From: UA16 sp042095135
GTDB taxonomy: Bacteria; Bacteroidota; Bacteroidia; Flavobacteriales_D; Sanyastnellaceae
Assembly (NCBI GenBank): GCA_042095135.1
Contig: JBELBV010000002.1
Span: forward strand, 1 to 64,000
Reading direction: 5' to 3'
Length of the DNA stretch: 64,000 nucleotides
Shown here: in pieces, positions 18,585-25,767 of the stretch
How positions within the stretch are numbered: the first letter of the stretch is position 1
How the letters are laid out: each line of letters opens with the position of its first letter
Position numbers and translations under genes: made by a program
Notes under the pieces: generated by a model
Seen by the model: the letters and a program-made list of their open reading frames with translations, nothing else
What the model was told of the DNA's origin: nothing
Database searches by the model: none

Positions 18585-19022
18585 TTAAAAGGGAGCAGGA
18601 CCTTCGACTCGAAGCCCCATGCTACGTGCAGTACCAGCCACCATTTTCATGGCAGACTCGACGGTAAAGCAGTTCAAATCGGGCATCTTGTCTTCTGCAA
18701 TAGCGCGAACTTGGTCCCACGAGACTTTTCCCTTTTTAATGCGGTTAGGTTCAGGAGAACCGCCTTTCAATTTGGCGGCTTCCATCAGCTGCACCGCAGC
18801 GGGTGGAGTCTTGATGACGAAGTCAAACGACTTGTCACTGTAGACCGTGATCGCAACAGGGCAAACGCGTCCAGCCTTATCTTGGGTTCTGCCGTTGAAT
18901 TGCTTGCAGAATTCCATGATGTTCACCCCTTTCGCACCGAGAGCCGGTCCGACAGGAGGTGCTGGGTTGGCAGCGCCACCTCTGATTTGCAGTTTAATGA
19001 GTCCAGCTACTTCTTTAGCCAT
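18585..19022 (-). CDS. rplK: 50S ribosomal protein L11
   Basis: L11 (145 aa) binds the GTPase-associated region of 23S rRNA. The N-terminal domain has GGAANPAPPVGPALGAKGVN and the C-terminal RNA-binding domain ends in AGTARSMGLRVEG. It lies 84 bases after nusG; I see no terminator or clear promoter in that gap. Confidence 0.99.
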   Translation of the reverse strand: MAKEVAGLIKLQIRGGAANPAPPVGPALGAKGVNIMEFCKQFNGRTQDKAGRVCPVAITVYSDKSFDFVIKTPPAAVQLMEAAKLKGGSPEPNRIKKGKVSWDQVRAIAEDKMPDLNCFTVESAMKMVAGTARSMGLRVEGPAPF

Positions 19023-19106
19023 TGGTCATTTATATTGAACAGTCCATATCATGCGCTAATGGGAAGCATTAGGGGGCATTGCGTCGATGCGGCTGTCTGT
19101 TCCAGT

Positions 19107-19658
19107 TTATACTTCTTTCTCTACCTGTAAGTAGCCCAATTCAACCGGCGTCTTACGCCCGAAGATTTTGACCATTACCTTTAGTTTCTTCTTTTCTTCG
19201 TTTACCTCTTCGATGTTACCGTTGAAGCCGTTGAACGGTCCATCGGTAACCTTCACCAACTCACCGACTTTGTAAGGGATGTTGATTTCCTCTTCGCTGT
19301 CAGCCATATCGTCGATAACACCCAAGATGCGGTTGATTTCGTGCTGGCGGACCGGCAAGGGCTCACCTCGCTTTTCCGCACCTAAAAAACCGATAACACC
19401 AGTAGCGTTGCGAATCACGTGAGGAACCTCTCCAACGAGGGAGGCCTCAACGTAAATGTAGCCCGGGAACATATTGCGTTCCTTGCTCACTTTCTTGCCG
19501 TTGCGGATTTGAAACACCTTTTCGACCGGAATCAGGATCTGGCCAACATAGTGCTGCAGTCCCTCCGCCGCAATCTCAGCCTCAAGAACATCTTTGATCT
19601 TCTTTTCCTGGCCGCTGATTGCGCGGACGACATACCACTTTTTATCGATATCACTCAT
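19107..19658 (-). CDS. nusG: Transcription termination/antitermination factor NusG
   Basis: NusG (183 aa) binds RNA polymerase through its NGN domain (about 5-115, starting KKWYVVRAISGQEKK) and couples it to the ribosome or Rho through a C-terminal KOW domain (about 128-180, VKVTDGPFNGFNGNIEE). The ATG at 19658 gives the normal start MSDIDKKW; the frame runs five codons further upstream without support. It follows secE by 27 bases. Confidence 0.98.
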   Translation of the reverse strand: MSDIDKKWYVVRAISGQEKKIKDVLEAEIAAEGLQHYVGQILIPVEKVFQIRNGKKVSKERNMFPGYIYVEASLVGEVPHVIRNATGVIGFLGAEKRGEPLPVRQHEINRILGVIDDMADSEEEINIPYKVGELVKVTDGPFNGFNGNIEEVNEEKKKLKVMVKIFGRKTPVELGYLQVEKEV

Positions 19659-19685
19659 GGTCGCAAGTTGCACGGGGGTTCCCGA

Positions 19686-19904
19686 TTAAAATAATTCGTA
19701 AACCAACCCAATCACACCTCGCCAGATGGAGTCTGCTGCGTTCACACCGAACGCCCAGTCCATGACGAAAACCAAGCCCGCAATGAGCAAGGAAGCGACG
19801 AACACGAGTACCGAAGAACCCTGCAACTCATTCCAAGTTGGCCAGGTCACTTTCTGCACCAATTCTTGGTACGACTCCTGCAAGTATTGTGTGAATTGTG
19901 ACAT
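19686..19904 (-). CDS. secE: Preprotein translocase subunit SecE
   Basis: The small single-span subunit of SecYEG (72 aa). It has the conserved amphipathic helix with ELVQKVTWPTWNEL followed by one membrane helix (SVLVFVASLLIAGLVFVMDW). The ATG at 19904 (MSQFTQYL) gives the usual short form; a longer frame to 19946 would run into tRNA-Trp. The place between tRNA-Trp and nusG is the conserved one. Confidence 0.97.
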   Translation of the reverse strand: MSQFTQYLQESYQELVQKVTWPTWNELQGSSVLVFVASLLIAGLVFVMDWAFGVNAADSIWRGVIGLVYELF

Positions 19905-19919
19905 TTCATTCAAGTTTAG

Positions 19920-19992
19920 CACGGGCGGCAGGACTCGAACCTGCAACCAATGGTTTTGGAGACCACTACTCTACCAATTGAGCTACGCCCGT
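19920..19992 (-). tRNA. tRNA-Trp (CCA anticodon)
   Basis: The minus strand folds as a full cloverleaf of 73 bases. The acceptor arms ACGGGCG and CGCCCGT pair fully, the anticodon loop is CTCCAAA, and the T arm is GCAGG-TTCGAGT-CCTGC. The discriminator is G and the CCA tail is not encoded. It sits between tuf and secE as in many bacteria. Confidence 0.97.
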
Positions 19993-20060
19993 AGATGAGG
20001 AAGAAGGCACACCACTTCGGGAGCGCCTTCTTCCGTTCGATTCAAGTCGTAGGATTGAGC

Positions 20061-21248
20061 TTACTCAATCACAGTGGTTACCTGACCCGCACCTACGGTA
20101 CGACCACCTTCACGGATTGCGAAACGCAATCCAGAGTCCATGGCAACTGGGTTGATCAAGTGCACTTCGATGGTGACGTTGTCACCAGGCATAACCATCT
20201 CACGGCCTGCTTCCAAAACAATCTCACCAGTCACGTCAGTTGTACGGAAGTAGAACTGAGGACGGTACTTGTTGTGGAATGGCGTGTGACGGCCACCTTC
20301 TTCCTTCTTCAAGATGTAGACCTCGGCCTTGAACTTGGTGTGAGGAGTGATAGAGCCTGGCTTCGCGATAACCATACCGCGACGGATGTCAGACTTCTCA
20401 ATACCACGGAGCAACAAGCCCACGTTGTCACCCGCTTCACCGCGGTCCAAAATCTTGCGGAACATCTCTACACCTGTAATGGTAGAAGTCAGCTTCTCAT
20501 CGCCCATACCCAAAATCTCAACAGGATCACTTGTGTTGATTACACCAGTCTCGATACGACCAGTGGCGACCGTACCACGACCTGTGATGGTGAATACGTC
20601 CTCGATTGACATCAAGAATGGCTTCTCGTTGTCACGTGGTGGGATTTCAATCCATTCGTCAACTTGCTCCATGAGGTTCATGACCGTCTCAACCCACTTG
20701 CCTTCTCCGTTCAGCGCACCGAGAGCAGAACCCTGAACTACAGGACCGTTGTCTCCATCGTACTCATAGAAGCTCAACAGCTCACGAATCTCCATTTCAA
20801 CTAACTCGAGCAATTCCTCGTCGTCTACCATGTCCACCTTGTTCATGAAGACAACGATACGTGGAATACCTACCTGGCGACCCAAGAGGATGTGCTCACG
20901 CGTTTGAGGCATAGGACCATCCGTTGCAGCAACAACCAAGATCGCACCGTCCATTTGTGCAGCACCTGTGACCATGTTCTTTACATAGTCAGCGTGACCT
21001 GGGCAGTCAACGTGCGCGTAGTGGCGGTTTGCCGTTTGGTATTCAACGTGCGAAGAATTGATCGTGATACCACGCTCTTTCTCTTCTGGTGCGTTGTCAA
21101 TCTGATCGAATGAACGCGCCTCACTGTGTCCCGCGTCTGCGAGAACCTTTGTAATTGCCGCAGTAAGAGTTGTCTTACCGTGGTCAACGTGTCCGATGGT
21201 ACCGATGTTTACGTGCGGTTTTGACCGGTCAAACGTTTCTTTAGCCAT
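20061..21248 (-). CDS. tuf: Elongation factor Tu
   Basis: EF-Tu (395 aa) delivers aminoacyl-tRNA to the ribosome. The GTPase motifs are GHVDHGKTT (G1), DCPGHADY (G3) and NKVDMVDDEE (G4), followed by beta-barrel domains 2 and 3. The length is normal. It lies 45 bases after tRNA-Thr(GGT) and is probably transcribed with the four tRNAs ahead of it. Confidence 0.99.
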   Translation of the reverse strand: MAKETFDRSKPHVNIGTIGHVDHGKTTLTAAITKVLADAGHSEARSFDQIDNAPEEKERGITINSSHVEYQTANRHYAHVDCPGHADYVKNMVTGAAQMDGAILVVAATDGPMPQTREHILLGRQVGIPRIVVFMNKVDMVDDEELLELVEMEIRELLSFYEYDGDNGPVVQGSALGALNGEGKWVETVMNLMEQVDEWIEIPPRDNEKPFLMSIEDVFTITGRGTVATGRIETGVINTSDPVEILGMGDEKLTSTITGVEMFRKILDRGEAGDNVGLLLRGIEKSDIRRGMVIAKPGSITPHTKFKAEVYILKKEEGGRHTPFHNKYRPQFYFRTTDVTGEIVLEAGREMVMPGDNVTIEVHLINPVAMDSGLRFAIREGGRTVGAGQVTTVIE

Positions 21249-21293
21249 TGCCTAACTGTTTTAGTTACTGTTTGATTTCACATTAAATGTTCG

Positions 21294-21365
<72 letters not shown>

Positions 21366-21382
21366 TTGACCCTTGCGGGCGG

Positions 21383-21455
21383 AGCGGAAGACGAGATTCG
21401 AACTCGCGACATTCAGCTTGGAAGGCTGATGCTCTACCAACTGAGCTACTTCCGC
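21383..21455 (-). tRNA. tRNA-Gly (TCC anticodon)
   Basis: A cloverleaf of 73 bases on the minus strand. The acceptor arms are GCGGAAG and CTTCCGC, the anticodon stem TCAGC/GCTGA holds loop CTTCCAA, and the T loop is TTCGAAT. CCA is not encoded. It lies 17 bases from tRNA-Thr(GGT). Confidence 0.96.
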
Positions 21456-21487
21456 TTTTCGACCTTTCGCGTTCGAAGGGTCTGTTG

Positions 21488-21570
21488 TGGGGGTAATAGG
21501 ATTCGAACCTATTCAGTCAGAGACAACAGATTTACAGTCTGCCCCGGCTCTCCAACTCCGGCGTACCCCC
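21488..21570 (-). tRNA. tRNA-Tyr (GTA anticodon)
   Basis: A class II tRNA of 83 bases on the minus strand, with the acceptor GGGGGTA/TACCCCC, anticodon loop CTGTAAA and a long variable arm after the anticodon stem. CCA is not encoded. Confidence 0.96.
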
Positions 21571-21618
21571 GTTAAAAGTTCACCGCCTTTCACCCGTGTG
21601 ACTAGCAGCAAAACAATG

Positions 21619-21692
21619 AGCCGATGGAGGGATTCGAACCCCCGACCCGCTGATTACAAATCAGCTGCTCTGGCCAACTGAGCTACATCGGC
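21619..21692 (-). tRNA. tRNA-Thr (TGT anticodon)
   Basis: A cloverleaf of 74 bases on the minus strand, with acceptor GCCGATG/CATCGGC, anticodon stem CTGAT/ATCAG with TTTGTAA loop, and T arm GGGGG-TTCGAAT-CCCTC. It is the first RNA of the tRNA-tuf transcript. CCA is not encoded. Confidence 0.96.
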
Positions 21693-21740
21693 AACACGTC
21701 AATGAACTGGAGAGCGCATACTCCCCGGTTTTCAGGACGG

Positions 21741-21770
21741 CAAATGTAAGAAAGAAATCGTTGGATACAA
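21741..21770 (-). promoter_or_regulatory. Promoter of the tRNA-tuf-ribosomal block
   Basis: On the minus strand TTG (21770-21768), a 19-base spacer and TACATTTG (21748-21741) match the Bacteroidota TTG-N19-TAnnTTTG consensus without a mismatch. The start of transcription would fall about 43 bases before the first tRNA. Confidence 0.85.
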
Positions 21771-21835
21771 TGCGTTAGGAGGCGATTTGTTTGTAGGAAA
21801 AACCTACCCCCTTCAATCTACTGATTGGCAAGTGT

Positions 21836-22138
21836 TTAAGCCGTGGCGAAACGGGCTGTTTTCTGCTTGCGAATCTGGCGTCGGATAGCCTCGACGACTT
21901 CGTCAATCCCTGCTTCAAAGCTCGGGGCTTTCCGCTTGGCGAAAAAGTCCGCGCCGGGCACATGGATTTTCACCTCGGAAACCTTGTTGTCCCGGTCGTC
22001 GCTTTTCTCCACCCGGAGGAAGACTTCACAGGAGATGATCTGGTCATGAAAGGTGTTGAGCTTACCGACCTTGTGTTCTACAAATTCGAGCAGACGGGCA
22101 TCAGCGTCAAAATGGATGGAGTGGATTTGTATTTGCAT
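21836..22138 (-). CDS. hpf: Ribosome hibernation promoting factor (HPF/RaiA family)
   Basis: A short ribosome-associated inhibitor (100 aa) that occupies the mRNA/tRNA channel of the 30S subunit under starvation. It shows the family pattern: IHFDADARLLEFVEHKVGKL at the start, the central VFLRVEK strand and a final helix with AIDEV-like sequence (GIDEVVEAIRRQIRKQK). It lacks the C-terminal dimerisation domain of long HPF. It is 12 bases behind xerC and probably cotranscribed with it. A small hairpin GTAGG-AAAAA-CCTAC (21793-21807) lies downstream and may help end the message. Confidence 0.93.
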   Translation of the reverse strand: MQIQIHSIHFDADARLLEFVEHKVGKLNTFHDQIISCEVFLRVEKSDDRDNKVSEVKIHVPGADFFAKRKAPSFEAGIDEVVEAIRRQIRKQKTARFATA

Positions 22139-22150
22139 GGTTATGAAGGT

Positions 22151-23047
22151 TTAATCTTGCGGACGAACATCCAACGGACTGTCCTGATGCAACTCCTTCA
22201 ACCGTGACAAGGACTGATGCGTATAAACCTGGGTAGAACTCAACGACGAATGACCGAGCAGGTCTTTGACTGCCGATAGCTCCGCGCCGTTATTCAACAA
22301 GTGCGTGGCAAAGGTGTGCCGCAACACGTGCGGACTGCTTTTGCGCAACGAACTGACTAAAGAGAGGTAATGGTGAACCCTGCGGTATACGAAGGACCCG
22401 TACAAGCTTCGGCCTGCATCCGTGACGAACAGGTGCTTGGACTTGAAGGGCCTTTCTTCGATGTGCGCTACAATGCTTAACATGGTTTCAGAGAGCAGAG
22501 GAATGCGTCGTTCCTTCGACCCTTTTCCTAGAACGAGAATTTCTTTCCGTTCCGTATGCAAGTCCGAAACTTTTAATGCGATCAATTCACTCACCCGAAC
22601 ACCGGTCTCGTACATCAAGGCAATGATGCTGCGGTCCCGTCGCCCTTTCCAGTCATCGCTGAACACTTCTTCTTCGAATAACTCCCGCATAGCGTGCTCC
22701 GGAACTACGCTTGGAAGACGCCTGGCCAACTTGGGCAACGCGATGGAATCTGCGGGATCAGCATCCATGGCACCCTGCCGCTTCGCGTACTTAACAAAGG
22801 TGCGGTATGCGCTGACTTTTCGGTGAATGGTGCGGGGAGCTTTTTGCATGCGCATCATCTCCACTACGTAAGTGCGCAACCATTCAGATTTGACTTTTCT
22901 CAAGTCGGAACATCCGAATTGCTTCTCCATGAACTTCACCAATTGCCCTAGATCGGACCTGTAACAGCGAAGCGTATGTACGCTTCCCCTCTTCTCCTTG
23001 AGCAGATAGTCAAGGAAATCTTCAACGTGTGACGGAATTTGGTTCAA
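22151..23047 (-). CDS. xerC: Tyrosine recombinase XerC/XerD family
   Basis: A site-specific recombinase (298 aa) expected to resolve chromosome dimers at dif. The N-terminal SAM-like DNA-binding domain (about 1-105) is followed by the catalytic domain with the complete set: R151 in TGVRVSEL, K175 in GKGSKER, H240 and R243 in HVLRH, H266 in LLGHSS and nucleophile Y275. Whether it is XerC or XerD cannot be settled here. The only start that fits the domain is a TTG at 23047, since the next in-frame Met is residue 40. This TTG is four bases after the rpsU terminator-like hairpin. It is followed by hpf. Confidence 0.93.
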   Translation of the reverse strand: MNQIPSHVEDFLDYLLKEKRGSVHTLRCYRSDLGQLVKFMEKQFGCSDLRKVKSEWLRTYVVEMMRMQKAPRTIHRKVSAYRTFVKYAKRQGAMDADPADSIALPKLARRLPSVVPEHAMRELFEEEVFSDDWKGRRDRSIIALMYETGVRVSELIALKVSDLHTERKEILVLGKGSKERRIPLLSETMLSIVAHIEERPFKSKHLFVTDAGRSLYGSFVYRRVHHYLSLVSSLRKSSPHVLRHTFATHLLNNGAELSAVKDLLGHSSLSSTQVYTHQSLSRLKELHQDSPLDVRPQD

Positions 23048-23051
23048 AACA

Positions 23052-23088
23052 AAAAAGACGAAATGTCTGGTGACAATTTCGTCTTTTT
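23052..23088 (-). terminator. Terminator-like hairpin after rpsU
   Basis: On the minus strand AAAAAGACGAAATT-GTC pairs with GAC-ATTTCGTCTTTTTT around a four-base ACCA loop with one bulged base, and the T run completes an intrinsic terminator. It lies 22 bases after the rpsU stop and ends four bases before the TTG start of xerC. Confidence 0.8.
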
Positions 23089-23110
23089 GAAATGAAAAAC
23101 AAAGGATTCC

Positions 23111-23302
23111 TTAGTCGTTTTTCAGATTTAGTCCGTTTTTATACACGGCTTTCTTTCGCTGCTCTCGGTTCAAAACGCTCGGCTTCACGAATTCACGGCG
23201 CGTACGCAGTTCACGCATGCGCTTCGTGCGGTCAAACTTCTTCTTGAATCGCTTCAGTGCGCGTTCAATGTTGTCTCCTTCTTTTACAGGGATCGAAAGC
23301 AT
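23111..23302 (-). CDS. rpsU: 30S ribosomal protein S21
   Basis: A small basic protein (63 aa) of the 30S platform. It has the family core IPVKEGDNIERALKRFKKKF followed by RELRTRREFVKPS. In Bacteroidota S21 sits near the anti-Shine-Dalgarno end of 16S rRNA. The ATG at 23302 (MLSIPVKEG) is preceded by a perfect promoter, which rules out the 28-codon longer frame. Confidence 0.97.
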   Translation of the reverse strand: MLSIPVKEGDNIERALKRFKKKFDRTKRMRELRTRREFVKPSVLNREQRKKAVYKNGLNLKND

Positions 23303-23320
23303 AGTGTCAAAATTGGACGG

Positions 23321-23350
23321 CAAATTTACACGATAAGTTTCAAAGTACAA
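23321..23350 (-). promoter_or_regulatory. rpsU promoter
   Basis: On the minus strand TTG (23350-23348), a 19-base spacer and TAAATTTG (23328-23321) match the Bacteroidota consensus fully, placing transcription start about 12 bases before the rpsU ATG. Confidence 0.8.
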
Positions 23351-23366
23351 AACCCTTGAAGCGCAA

Positions 23367-24515
23367 TCACTCGTTGATGATTTCACGTGAGATTACCAAC
23401 TTTTGGATTTCACTGGTCCCCTCTCCAATGGTGCACAGCTTACTGTCCCGATAGAACTTCTCTGCGGGGAAGTCCTTGGTGTATCCATACCCACCTAATA
23501 CTTGAACGCCCTCCGTGGCGACGCGCACGCACATTTCTGACGCTTGGTACTTAGCCATGGCCGATTCCTTCGTCACAGCCTTCCCGGCTTCTTTGAGGAA
23601 ACACGCTTGCAGGGTCAACAAGTCGGCCGCCTCAATTGATGTGTGCATATCAGCGAGCTTGAACGCGATGGCCTGGAATTCACTGATGGCCTTTCCAAAT
23701 TGCTCACGCTCTTTAGAATACGCCTTGGCCGTTTCGTAGGCGCCTTTCGCAATACCCAATGCCAACGAAGCGATAGAAATGCGGCCTCCGTCGAGAATCT
23801 TCATCGCTTGGATAAACCCATCGCCGACTTCGCCGAGTACTTGATCATCCGGCACGAAGCACTCATCAAAAATCATTTCTGCAGTTTCCGACGAACGCAT
23901 GCCCAGCTTGTTTTCCTTTTTGCCTCCCGAAAACCCTGCCTGACCACGGGTCACAATGAACGCCGTGATGCCTCGGCTATCCAGCAATTCGCCCGTTCGC
24001 GCCAGTACAACGGCCACATCACCCGAGATGCCGTGTGTAATCCAGTTTTTTGTTCCGTTCAGCACCCAGCCGCCACGTGCTTCATCGCGAGCGGCCGTGC
24101 AGCGCATGCGCATGGCATCACTTCCGGTGTTTGCTTCAGTAAGTCCCCACGCACCGATGGCTTGGCCACTGGCTAGATCCGGCAAGTACTTCTGGAGTTG
24201 CGCCTCCGAACCGAACATGAGAATGTGGTTGGTGCACAGGCTGTTGTGGGCAGCCATGGACAGGCCAATCGACCCACATACCTTGGCCACTTCTTCAATG
24301 GCAATTTTGTATTCGAAGTATCCCATGCCCGCTCCGCCATAATCTGCCGGGACGAGCATGCCCATCAACCCCAACTCGCCCATCGTACTGAATAATGCGC
24401 GGGGAAACACCTGGCCCTCATCCCAGTCCATGCGATGGGGCAGAATCTCTTTTTCCGCAAAATCGCGCACCGTAGCGCGGATGGCCCGCTGGTCCTCTGT
24501 CTCTTTAAAATTCAT
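23367..24515 (-). CDS. Acyl-CoA dehydrogenase
   Basis: An FAD-dependent acyl-CoA dehydrogenase (382 aa) for the first step of fatty acid or branched-chain acyl-CoA oxidation. The N-terminal helical domain (MNFKETEDQRAIRATVRDFAEKE), the middle beta domain (AWGLTEANTGSD, then KNWITHG) and the C-terminal helices are all present. The catalytic base is E365 in CTIGEGTSEIQ. The residue position is that of the short/butyryl-CoA type. The ATG at 24515 is chosen over a 22-codon extension into apt. It is one base behind apt. Substrate chain length is not decided by the sequence. Confidence 0.94.
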   Translation of the reverse strand: MNFKETEDQRAIRATVRDFAEKEILPHRMDWDEGQVFPRALFSTMGELGLMGMLVPADYGGAGMGYFEYKIAIEEVAKVCGSIGLSMAAHNSLCTNHILMFGSEAQLQKYLPDLASGQAIGAWGLTEANTGSDAMRMRCTAARDEARGGWVLNGTKNWITHGISGDVAVVLARTGELLDSRGITAFIVTRGQAGFSGGKKENKLGMRSSETAEMIFDECFVPDDQVLGEVGDGFIQAMKILDGGRISIASLALGIAKGAYETAKAYSKEREQFGKAISEFQAIAFKLADMHTSIEAADLLTLQACFLKEAGKAVTKESAMAKYQASEMCVRVATEGVQVLGGYGYTKDFPAEKFYRDSKLCTIGEGTSEIQKLVISREIINE

Positions 24516-24516
24516 G

Positions 24517-25083
24517 CTATACCGGTACAAGGGAGTGGAATCGTGCCTCCGGGTGCTTCGTCTGCAGTCGCTCCTTCCCATTTAAAACGTTCAAACTCAT
24601 CAAAAAAGAAAAACCCCACAATACTGCTCCGCTGCGTTCCACAAGCGATGCAGCAGCATCCGCTGTTCCACCTGTAGCCAATACATCGTCGTGGACCAGT
24701 ATCCGGTCTTCAGGACCGAAAGCGCCCTTTTGGCATTCCAACACGGCCTCGCCGTATTCGAGGGTATAGGACTGGCCCACCGTTGGACCGGGTAATTTCC
24801 CCTCCTTCCTAAAAGCGATGAATGGCAAACCCAATCGGTCGGCTAAGGACATTCCCAACAGAAACCCCCTGCTTTCGATTCCTGCAATGGCCGTTGGCAT
24901 GTTGCCTGAGGCAACAATCCACGCCGAAACGGCTTTCACCGCCTCGGCTCGCAAGCCCGGGTTGGCCCACACCGGGCTCAGGTCTTTGAAGACAATTCCT
25001 TTCGTTGGAAAGTCTGGGATATCTTCAATGGCCATTTTCAAGGCCTCTTCCAATGAGCGATATGGATTAATCGCGGGATTCAC
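24517..25083 (-). CDS. apt: Adenine phosphoribosyltransferase
   Basis: A purine salvage enzyme (188 aa) that makes AMP from adenine and PRPP. The family start region IEDIPDFPTKGIVFKDLSPV, the loop ESRGFLLG, the FRKEGKLPG flexible loop and the PRPP-binding ILVHDDVLATGGT are all visible. The ATG at 25083 overlaps the HhH gene by 17 bases. An internal ATG at 25035, directly before IEDIPDFP, would give 172 aa, the usual length, and no overlap, so it is a real alternative. Confidence 0.94.
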   Translation of the reverse strand: MNPAINPYRSLEEALKMAIEDIPDFPTKGIVFKDLSPVWANPGLRAEAVKAVSAWIVASGNMPTAIAGIESRGFLLGMSLADRLGLPFIAFRKEGKLPGPTVGQSYTLEYGEAVLECQKGAFGPEDRILVHDDVLATGGTADAAASLVERSGAVLWGFSFLMSLNVLNGKERLQTKHPEARFHSLVPV

Positions 25084-25717
25084 AAAGCCTAAGATACGGA
25101 CTCCACCGCCGAATCATGCTGTCCGTGATGGGAATCGCAGCGGCCAAGTCCTCGAACGAATACAAGGTGTGGTGCCGTCTGTATCGTTCAATCGCACGGG
25201 CGGACCCTGCATCGATGTAAGGGTGACTCTTCAATTCGAACCAACTTGCTGTATCCACGCAAAGCGGACGATATACCCCACCTCCAACATGAAACATTGG
25301 CTTCAACTGCTCAACAGCCTCAGGTTTCAACCCCCATACCTCCCCCAATTGATCTACAGCATGAAACCCACCCAGCGCGTTGCGAAACCGGCAAATACGG
25401 GCAGCCAGCACCGGGCCGATGTAAGGCAAAGCTTCTAGCGCGGCACTATCAGAAGCATTCAGGTCAAGGACTCGTTGTTGGCTTTGTTGCGGTGGACGCT
25501 TGCCGCGTCGCGGCATCTGATCAGGGTTCACGCGTCTTCGATTGGACGAAGACGAACGCACCGTTTCCAATGACTCCAACAACCATGAGACCGGAACAGG
25601 GTGTTCCTCCGCCACATACATGCGGTGTTCCTTGTACCAAAACCCCGCACGCACCCCCAATGCCAACCAAGAAATCAGGACAAAGCCCAACAGGGTCCGT
25701 CGTTCAACATATTCCAT
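25067..25717 (-). CDS. Membrane-anchored helix-hairpin-helix (ComEA-like) protein
   Basis: A protein of 216 aa with one N-terminal membrane helix (about 9-24), a low-complexity Arg/Ser/Pro linker (about 50-82) and two helix-hairpin-helix units (about 84-140 and 155-210). The first has LNASDSAALEALPYIGPVLAARICRFR. This is the layout of ComEA-like DNA-binding proteins, which hold incoming DNA in the periplasm during natural transformation. Many Bacteroidota carry such proteins and competence has not been shown for most of them. It heads the unit with apt and the acyl-CoA dehydrogenase. Confidence 0.8.
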   Translation of the reverse strand: MEYVERRTLLGFVLISWLALGVRAGFWYKEHRMYVAEEHPVPVSWLLESLETVRSSSSNRRRVNPDQMPRRGKRPPQQSQQRVLDLNASDSAALEALPYIGPVLAARICRFRNALGGFHAVDQLGEVWGLKPEAVEQLKPMFHVGGGVYRPLCVDTASWFELKSHPYIDAGSARAIERYRRHHTLYSFEDLAAAIPITDSMIRRWSPYLRLCESRD

Positions 25718-25738
25718 CTCCTCTATTCTCTCTCCCCG

Positions 25739-25757
25739 CGTCGGCCTGAGCCCGACG
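25739..25757. terminator. Possible terminator behind the AGCS symporter
   Basis: CGTCGG and CCGACG pair around a seven-base loop in the 50-base gap between the symporter stop and the HhH gene start. There is no clear T run on the minus strand, so it is a weak candidate. Confidence 0.3.
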
Positions 25758-25767
25758 TTCTTACCCT

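Noticed and set aside
22151..23047. XerC-like recombinase as sign of an integrative element next to tRNA genes
   Set aside because: It lies in a conserved place between rpsU and hpf, has the housekeeping Xer form, and no duplicated tRNA end or cargo genes are seen.
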